A stretch of 64,000 bases of DNA, taken from assembly GCA_963807065.1 (NCBI GenBank), contig CAWDZQ010000001.1, positions 248,001 to 312,000 of the forward strand. The letters are read 5' to 3'. Under the pieces are notes generated by a model, which was not told the origin of the DNA, searched no databases, and was given only the letters and a program-made list of their open reading frames with translations. Shown piece after piece: positions 59,241-64,000 of this stretch (position 1 is its first letter; each line of letters begins with the position of its first letter). A program made the translations under genes and the position numbers. Source of the stretch: CAWAND01 sp963807065. Its GTDB lineage: Bacteria; Chloroflexota; Anaerolineae; Anaerolineales; E44-bin32.

Positions 59241-59901
59241 TCAGTCTCCGGCCCCGGCGGCGGACGGCTCGGGCATTGACTCAGCATCAGAACCCTTGTT
59301 GACTTGGAGCATCTGCGGGAAATCGCGAGGGTCGATGAGATCTTGGCCCAAGATAGGGACAGGGATCGGATCGGAAGCGCGAGATTGGTACCAGCGCGTG
59401 TCCCGAATCGGCTGCCGGTCCATCTTCTCTTGGAGCGTGATCAGGCCATGCAGCAGAGCTTGCGGGCGTCGGCGGGCAGCCCGGGACGTAGACATCCACC
59501 GGGAGGAACTTGTCGATGCCCGACACGACGTTGTAGCCCTCCTTGAACGGGCCGCCGCCGGAAGCGCAGGCACCCATCGCCATTACATACTTGGGTTCGG
59601 GCATCTGGTTGTAGAGCTTTACGATTTGAGGCACCATCTTCTTGGTCACCGTGCCGGAGACGATCATCAAGTCCGATTGGCGCGGGCTGGGCCGCATGAC
59701 CTCCATGCCAAATCTGGCCGTATCATAGCGGCTGGCAGCCGTGCAAATCATCTCGATGGCGCAGCAAGCCAGGCCGAACATCATCGGCCAGACGGAGGAT
59801 CGGCGACCCCAGTTGTAGATTTTGTCGAGGGTGGTGATGGAGACCTGACCCCGGAGCTCGTCTGGGATGGGGATGTCCGGATTGTAGAGTTCTTCGGTCA
59901 T
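59241..59901 (-). CDS. nuoB: NADH-quinone oxidoreductase subunit B, one-base frameshift
   Basis: Starts MTEELYNPDIPIPDELRGQ after GGAGG. Cluster N2 ligands: FGLACCAIEM (two adjacent Cys), GACASGGG and PGCPPTP. Just after PGCPPTP an extra C in a CCC run (near 59488) shifts the frame. Without it the protein continues as QALLHGLITLQEKMDRQ and ends at 59241 with 219 residues. nuoB cannot be dispensed with in complex I, so an error in the sequence is the simplest reading. Confidence 0.9.
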
Positions 59902-60192
59902 CCGGCTGGGACCTCCTCTCCGGGCACTTGGTGGTGCTCGGTGGTCAAACCACAGAAGAAACCATCCGCCAATCCGTGACCGGGGCATGTACGCCTGTCC
60001 TGGGTGGCTCACGGGCATGGCCTCATCGGGATGATTGTGACCCTAGGTCACACCGAGGACCGCCCGCCAGCCCACCCTTGGATCAGCGGGTGGATTATAC
60101 CATCCGGCTCAACCCGGCTGTCAAGAAATCGGCATCCCTTGCATGGCCGGCACGCTGCGGGCAAGCCGGAATCAGTACAAGCGACGCACAAA
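59902..60192. other. Intergenic region upstream of nuoB and of the IscA-type gene
   Basis: No gene seen. It must hold the promoter of the nuoBCD-nuoI run. A 17-bp perfect palindrome TGTGACC-CTA-GGTCACA lies at 60036-60052, a good operator candidate. Confidence 0.6.
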
Positions 60193-60221
60193 TTGACAGA
60201 CATCCCGAATGCTGATAAACT
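60193..60221 (+). promoter_or_regulatory. Sigma-70-type promoter of the IscA-type gene
   Basis: TTGACA (60193-60198), 17 bp spacer, TAAACT (60216-60221), 56 bp before the start codon. Confidence 0.75.
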
Positions 60222-60277
60222 CAACCAAACTTAGCGAAGCCCCAAGGTACCGGGGCACGGTGCAGAGGTGAAGTGTC

Positions 60278-60700
60278 ATGACCATGACTTCCGTGACAAT
60301 CGAAGATGACACCACCCAGGTGCAAAGCGGTGTCAACCTGACCGAGGCGGCTGCGGGCCGGGTTCGGTCGCTGATCGAAGAAAAGAATCTGGCCGGGCAC
60401 GCGCTCCGCGTGTTTGTCTCCGGCGGCGGGTGCTCCGGCCTTCAATACGGTATGGCGCTTGAAGGCCAGCCGCGAGAGACCGACCTGCGCTACACGTTCG
60501 ATGGGATCGACGTGGTTATCGACCCGCAGTCGATCAACTACCTGCATGGCGCCACGATTGATTACATCGACGATCTGATGGGGGGCGGGTTCAAGATCGA
60601 AAACCCAAATGCCGTGTCCTCGTGCGGCTGTGGTCATTCGTTCCGGACCACCAACACGGGCGGTACGACCGAGGCTGGAGCGGGCAGCTGCAACTGTTGA
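60278..60700 (+). CDS. IscA/ErpA-type iron-sulfur assembly protein
   Basis: 140 residues. HesB-like domain with GGGCSGLQYGM and SCGCGHSF, which carry the three conserved cysteines. An extra C-terminal tail ends GSCNC. It delivers or stores Fe-S clusters. Transcribed divergently from nuoB, close to mrp, so the region is rich in iron-sulfur functions. Terminator at 60751. Confidence 0.92.
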   Translation: MTMTSVTIEDDTTQVQSGVNLTEAAAGRVRSLIEEKNLAGHALRVFVSGGGCSGLQYGMALEGQPRETDLRYTFDGIDVVIDPQSINYLHGATIDYIDDLMGGGFKIENPNAVSSCGCGHSFRTTNTGGTTEAGAGSCNC

Positions 60701-60750
60701 GTTGAGGCACCGGCCGGGGCAAAGCATCTAAAGTACCGAATAGAAGAATG

Positions 60751-60780
60751 AGCAGGCCGCTTGACGGCCTGCTTTGTTCT
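60751..60780 (+). terminator. Intrinsic terminator after the IscA-type gene
   Basis: Stem AGCAGGCCG/CGGCCTGCT (9 bp, perfect) with loop CTTGA, followed by TTGTTCTT. Confidence 0.85.
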
Positions 60781-60811
60781 TCCCCCCAAGATCTTGGTGG
60801 AGGAGGCTGCG

Positions 60812-61195
60812 ATGGAGCAATTTCCTCGTCTGTTCACGCCTGAGGAGGCCAATGCAGCGCTGTCCGAAATTCGGCCGCTGCTGGCCGATGCCCTGGCAGC
60901 GCGGCAGGATATTCTGCGCCTCAAACCCGAGTTGGAGTCGACGTTCGAGAAGGCGCTAGGCAACGGCCACAATATCGACTCCTCGGAACTCCTGTCTGCC
61001 TTTGAGCGAGTCAAAGCATCTCTGAAAGAGATCCAGTCTCGCGGCGTATTGGTTAAGGATGTCAATTCGGGGTTGCTGGACTTCCCTTCGCTGCGAGAAG
61101 GGAAGATCGTTTTTCTTTGCTGGCGTTATGGCGAGCCGAGTGTTGGGTTCTGGCACGCTTTGGACGCCGGCTTTGCTGGAAGGCAGCCGATCTAG
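60812..61195 (+). CDS. DUF2203-domain protein
   Basis: 127 residues. FTPEEANAALSEIRPLLADAL, a helical middle part, then GVLVKDVNSGLLDFPSLREGKIVFLCWRYGEPSVGFWHALDAGFAGR, the signature of DUF2203. Function unknown. Conserved in many bacteria as a small soluble protein. Ribosome binding site GGAGGAGG eight bases before the ATG. Confidence 0.88.
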   Translation: MEQFPRLFTPEEANAALSEIRPLLADALAARQDILRLKPELESTFEKALGNGHNIDSSELLSAFERVKASLKEIQSRGVLVKDVNSGLLDFPSLREGKIVFLCWRYGEPSVGFWHALDAGFAGRQPI

Positions 61196-61205
61196 ACCGC
61201 TCTGC

Positions 61206-61847
61206 CTAGCCCCCTCGCAAGAACGAAACCACCGTGCCAAACAGCCCCAGCACAAGCAGGCCAATGATGGCGATCACCGGTGGAAAACCGGTGCGGACAC
61301 CGCCATCCGGCGCGGCAATTGTCGCCTGTACCACGGGAGGCGGCGGCGTGAAGGTCGGCAGACGGGTTGGGGTGACGTTGAGCAGATTGAATTGCGCCGC
61401 CAACGTGGGGTTGATCGTGGCCGTGATCTGCGGAGTCGGTGTGGGCGGCGGCTCAACCACCTGGAGGAAACCCTGTCCCTGAAGAATGACCAGATTGGCG
61501 TAGACCCACCCGACGTTTCCAGGAACCCCCGGGTACTGAATCTGAATCCAGTCTCCGCCGACTGAGCGGCCAAGCGCCGGTGCGACCTGACCCTGGAGCA
61601 GCACACCGATCTGTTCATAGGGCGACGTGCCGGGGCCCGAACGCACATTGACGAAGTCGCCCGGCACCAGAATCATCGGCCCCAGCGGGGTGCCGGTGAC
61701 CGTCGGTTGAGCCTGCAAATTCGGCCCGTCGGTTTTACCGGATCCGAAGGCCAGCAGCGGGACCCCTGACAACAGAAAAACCAGCCAGACCAGCTTCTTC
61801 AAGACGCAGATGATCTCCCGAATATTGTCGTCCCAAGCGCGGCGCAT
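61206..61847 (-). CDS. SH3-type secreted protein with C-terminal membrane helix
   Basis: About 213 residues from ATG 61847, or about 197 from the TTG before KKLVWLV. The N-terminal hydrophobic segment KKLVWLVFLLSGVPLLAFG is a signal peptide or anchor. A bacterial SH3 domain follows (FVNVRSGPGTSPYEQIGVLLQGQ, DWIQIQYPG, GWVYANLV), then a Pro/Thr-rich linker and a final membrane helix with short RGG tail. The -10 TATAAT overlaps the ATG at 61847, which favours the later TTG (GGGAG lies 12 bases before it). Cell-wall binding is likely. Confidence 0.75.
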   Translation of the reverse strand: MRRAWDDNIREIICVLKKLVWLVFLLSGVPLLAFGSGKTDGPNLQAQPTVTGTPLGPMILVPGDFVNVRSGPGTSPYEQIGVLLQGQVAPALGRSVGGDWIQIQYPGVPGNVGWVYANLVILQGQGFLQVVEPPPTPTPQITATINPTLAAQFNLLNVTPTRLPTFTPPPPVVQATIAAPDGGVRTGFPPVIAIIGLLVLGLFGTVVSFLRGG

Positions 61848-61900
61848 TATACTATGTTGGCTGGTTGCCTCGTGTGGAGTCGGGGTCAAAATTGAACGCC

Positions 61901-62491
61901 ATGGAACAACGCGTTTTCCACGGAGAGCTCGCACCTGAAGACTTGGCCCAGGCCCTGGTGGGCGAGTTTGACCACGCCGGCTACCAGGTACAAACCTTGG
62001 GAGATCCCGACCACCTGGTGGTCCAGATCGCCAGCCCCGCCCTCCACCGGTCCGGCGGGCAGACGTCGATCACCGTGCATCTGCTCGAAATTGAAGACGG
62101 CGTGATGGTGCGTTTGGGTCAGCAGGCCTGGATGGGCGTGGCCGCAAGCTTGGGCGTGACGGCTTTGGCGGCGCTGAGAAATCCCTTCTCGCTGATCGGC
62201 CGCCTGGACGACCTGGCTCAGGACATCACGTCGCTTCAGCTTACCGAACGCATATGGGACTGCATGGAGCGGACTGCCCAGGGTCTCGGGGCCTCGCATG
62301 AGCTCTCCGAAGCCTTGCGGCGCGTCACCTGCCCATACTGTGGCAGCGCCAACCCCATGGGCAGCCCGAGTTGTTTGGCATGCGGCGCCCCGATGGGCGA
62401 GTTGCAGCCCACGGCTTGCACTCACTGCGGCCAACTCATCAAGGCCGGCGAGACCGTCTGCCCTGAGTGCGGCGAAGCCGTGCCCTCCTAG
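61901..62491 (+). CDS. Protein with two C-terminal zinc ribbons
   Basis: 196 residues from ATG 61901. The N-terminal 140 residues form a domain I do not recognise (MEQRVFHGELAPEDLAQALVGEFDHAGYQVQTLG, and GMAASLG-like hydrophobic centre). The C terminus has CPYCGSANPMGSPSCLACG and CTHCGQLIKAGETVCPECG, a double zinc ribbon. Transcribed away from the SH3 gene. TATACT at 61847-61852 may be its -10 element, shared in position with that of the opposite gene. Confidence 0.7.
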   Translation: MEQRVFHGELAPEDLAQALVGEFDHAGYQVQTLGDPDHLVVQIASPALHRSGGQTSITVHLLEIEDGVMVRLGQQAWMGVAASLGVTALAALRNPFSLIGRLDDLAQDITSLQLTERIWDCMERTAQGLGASHELSEALRRVTCPYCGSANPMGSPSCLACGAPMGELQPTACTHCGQLIKAGETVCPECGEAVPS

Positions 62492-62657
62492 GTCACCCCC
62501 GCATCTGGATCGCACCAAGAAGTCGCCTGCGGCCCTCCCCTGGCCCCTGGGTCCGCGCCCAGCTTGATCTCCAGCCGCCCCAAAGTCAATCCCACCATTT
62601 CTTCCTGGGATCGTGCCATTCCCCGCGGCTGAAGACACACCGCAAACCTTTTACGAC

Positions 62658-62675
62658 TTGTGAAATCCATCACAA
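62658..62675. promoter_or_regulatory. CRP-like palindrome between convergent genes
   Basis: TTGTGA-AATCCA-TCACAA, extended by AC and GT to a stem of eight. It lies between the ends of two convergent genes, so it may work as an RNA hairpin rather than an operator. Bases 62492-62703 hold nothing else. Confidence 0.4.
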
Positions 62676-62703
62676 GTAGAATGGCCGATCTGGCTAAGTT
62701 CGA

Positions 62704-64000
62704 TCAGCGCTGGGCGGTGGCGCCGGGAGCGGTCGAGGAGTTGAAGAAGTTGTACGTGGCGCGGGAGAGGTCGGCCACGAGTTTAGAGGCCGGGTTCCAG
62801 ATCATTTCCTGCTGGTCCCAGAGGTAGACGGCAATCACGTAGTCGCCGGCCGAGGTGTAGACAATGCCTGCATCGCCCAGCCACTGAAGGGGTGAGTCGG
62901 TCCATCCATGCTTGTGGGCCACCTCGGTGCCATCCGGCACACCGGCTTCGATCAGCACACCAATCTTGTTCTGCACCATGAGATCCAAGATGGTCTGGCA
63001 CTCGTCAGGCGAAAGTTCACCGGGAAAGGCGGCTAACAGCGCCCCGCCCCCCTTGCTGCAGCGGTAAAGATCGGCCATCAGCGCACCCATCTGCGTCGCC
63101 GTGGTTTGGTTGTACGGGTCAGGATGGGTGTTGATGTCGCTGCGGGTGTTGCCAGGGGTCTGGAAGTGCTTCAGCAGCTGGGACCCGAGATGAAAATAGC
63201 CGGCGATGAAGGTGCTGTCCAAGCCCAGTGATTGCATTGTGTCGCTCACCTTCAATGGCCCCTGAAAACGGTCCATCTGCTCCATCAAGGCGTCGGCGCT
63301 GTCGTTGCCGGACAAGGTGAGCATGTCCTTGAGCCACCCCTGGGCAGCCGAACTCAGGGGTGAGTCGAAGTACCGGAAAAAACTGATGGCGATGGGCACC
63401 TTGATCGTCGAGCCGGCCGTGATCGACACGTCGGGTTCCCCCGGAAGGTCCGTCCCGCCAAGGTTGAGGACGTGCAGGTCCTCGCCGCTGCGGAGATCTA
63501 TCACGTAGATGTCTGCCAGGCCGTTGAACTGCTGCACCAGCAGGATCTGCTTGAGCAGGGTTCCCAGGGTGGCCAGGCTGGGCCGTCCTGGTTGGCTGTC
63601 CACGACCGGCAATGTGACCTGCCGGTCGCTCGGCTGGTTGAGCGCCTCGCCGATCAGCTCGGAGGCCCGGGCGACGTCCAGCACCTTTCCGGAGCTTCCG
63701 GGCTCAAACTGGGTCGTGCCCGGCACCGGCCGCGGCGGAAGCGGGGGTTGATCGTAGCGCGCCCCAATATCCTTGAGCAGCGTTTCCAGCTCGGATTCTG
63801 AGTACTCGGATCGAATAGGGACATTGGAGGCGTCACCCGGGCGGTTCCACAGGTAGTCCCAGTAGCCGGACCAAAATCCGGGGCCTGTGCGGTCAAGCTC
63901 GGCGGCGGCCATCATGGCCTCCGAGTCCAGCCTGAAGCCAACCTGGGATGGGGTGAGCAAGATGAGTTGATTGCCGTAGAACAACGCTACCGGCGTGCTG
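62704..64000 (-). CDS. Class A beta-lactamase-like serine hydrolase, N terminus outside the window
   Basis: At least 432 residues. The frame stays open to the window edge, so the start is missing. The N-terminal part may be a peptidoglycan-binding domain (VanW-associated type). The C-terminal catalytic domain has AGSTIKVPIAISFF (Ser-x-x-Lys), LSGNDSADAL (in place of Ser-Asp-Asn) and VAHKHGWTDSPLQ (Lys-His-Gly in place of Lys-Thr-Gly). The changed second and third motifs argue for a cell-wall-acting hydrolase or a non-resistance homologue rather than a true beta-lactamase. Confidence 0.8.
   Translation of the reverse strand, partial: STPVALFYGNQLILLTPSQVGFRLDSEAMMAAAELDRTGPGFWSGYWDYLWNRPGDASNVPIRSEYSESELETLLKDIGARYDQPPLPPRPVPGTTQFEPGSSGKVLDVARASELIGEALNQPSDRQVTLPVVDSQPGRPSLATLGTLLKQILLVQQFNGLADIYVIDLRSGEDLHVLNLGGTDLPGEPDVSITAGSTIKVPIAISFFRYFDSPLSSAAQGWLKDMLTLSGNDSADALMEQMDRFQGPLKVSDTMQSLGLDSTFIAGYFHLGSQLLKHFQTPGNTRSDINTHPDPYNQTTATQMGALMADLYRCSKGGGALLAAFPGELSPDECQTILDLMVQNKIGVLIEAGVPDGTEVAHKHGWTDSPLQWLGDAGIVYTSAGDYVIAVYLWDQQEMIWNPASKLVADLSRATYNFFNSSTAPGATAQR

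Overview
The window looks like a chromosomal contig from an uncultured Chloroflexota bacterium, probably of class Anaerolineae. The evidence is high GC, long HAMP/GAF sensor genes, a FadR-KorA-KorB operon, a PSP1 (RicT/YaaT-like) gene overlapping a LmbE-like gene, and a nuoBCD-nuoI cluster next to an Mrp gene. The lineage is inferred from gene content and protein style, because no rRNA or marker gene is present. LEFT THIRD (1 to about 19.4 kb), ACCESSORY DNA: this is a cluster of integron gene cassettes without a visible integron integrase. Nine attC-like sites separate short minus-strand genes: a broken NUDIX hydrolase, a SAM methyltransferase, a winged-helix regulator plus nucleotidyltransferase pair, an Imm5-like protein, a YdeI/DUF1801 protein, two membrane proteins and a DinB-like protein. 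In six cassettes the two ends are complementary for several bases beyond the 7-base core boxes, which confirms that they are cassettes. The array has been invaded by two IS481-type elements just beside attC sites and by three IS1111-group (IS110 family) elements, each inserted at the same point of an attC site. To its right is an IS91-type element whose transposase is split by an IS3 element with a 4-bp target duplication, and then a broken tyrosine integrase next to a tRNA-Gly gene. The most unusual signal is here. Palindromic insertions of 22 to 24 bp sit inside all three IS1111 transposase genes and inside the IS91-associated recombinase. Removing them restores exactly one uninterrupted reading frame of the same length in all three transposases (367 codons plus stop) and a complete 290-residue recombinase. 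One copy has a compensatory base change in the hairpin stem. Small palindromes also sit at one fixed point of the stem in four attC sites. The IS1111 elements additionally carry a conserved 3' noncoding segment with a 13-nt match to their attC target, as expected of a bridge RNA/seekRNA. RIGHT TWO THIRDS (about 19.5 to 64 kb), CORE-LIKE DNA: a membrane glycosyltransferase-like gene is followed by a signalling run of two receivers, three large HAMP/GAF or GAF membrane proteins, a ParA-like ATPase, a PAS/GAF histidine kinase and a threonine-synthase-like enzyme fused to a C-terminal receiver. Then come two EamA transporters, argF, pyk, the korAB operon with its FadR-type regulator, a DUF218 protein, an HD protein, a LysM protein, mdh, selD, a TauE/SafE permease, modAB, a BtuF-like gene, a LmbE-like deacetylase, a PSP1 gene, mrp, nuoI and nuoDCB, an IscA-type protein, DUF2203, SH3 and zinc-ribbon genes, and a partial class A beta-lactamase-like gene. 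selD contains an in-frame UGA exactly at the catalytic Cys position and is best read as a selenoprotein 63 codons longer than the first ATG after the UGA would suggest. Several genes, including nuoB, carry one-base indels, mostly in homopolymers. They look like sequence errors and are kept apart here from the 22-24 bp insertions, which do not.
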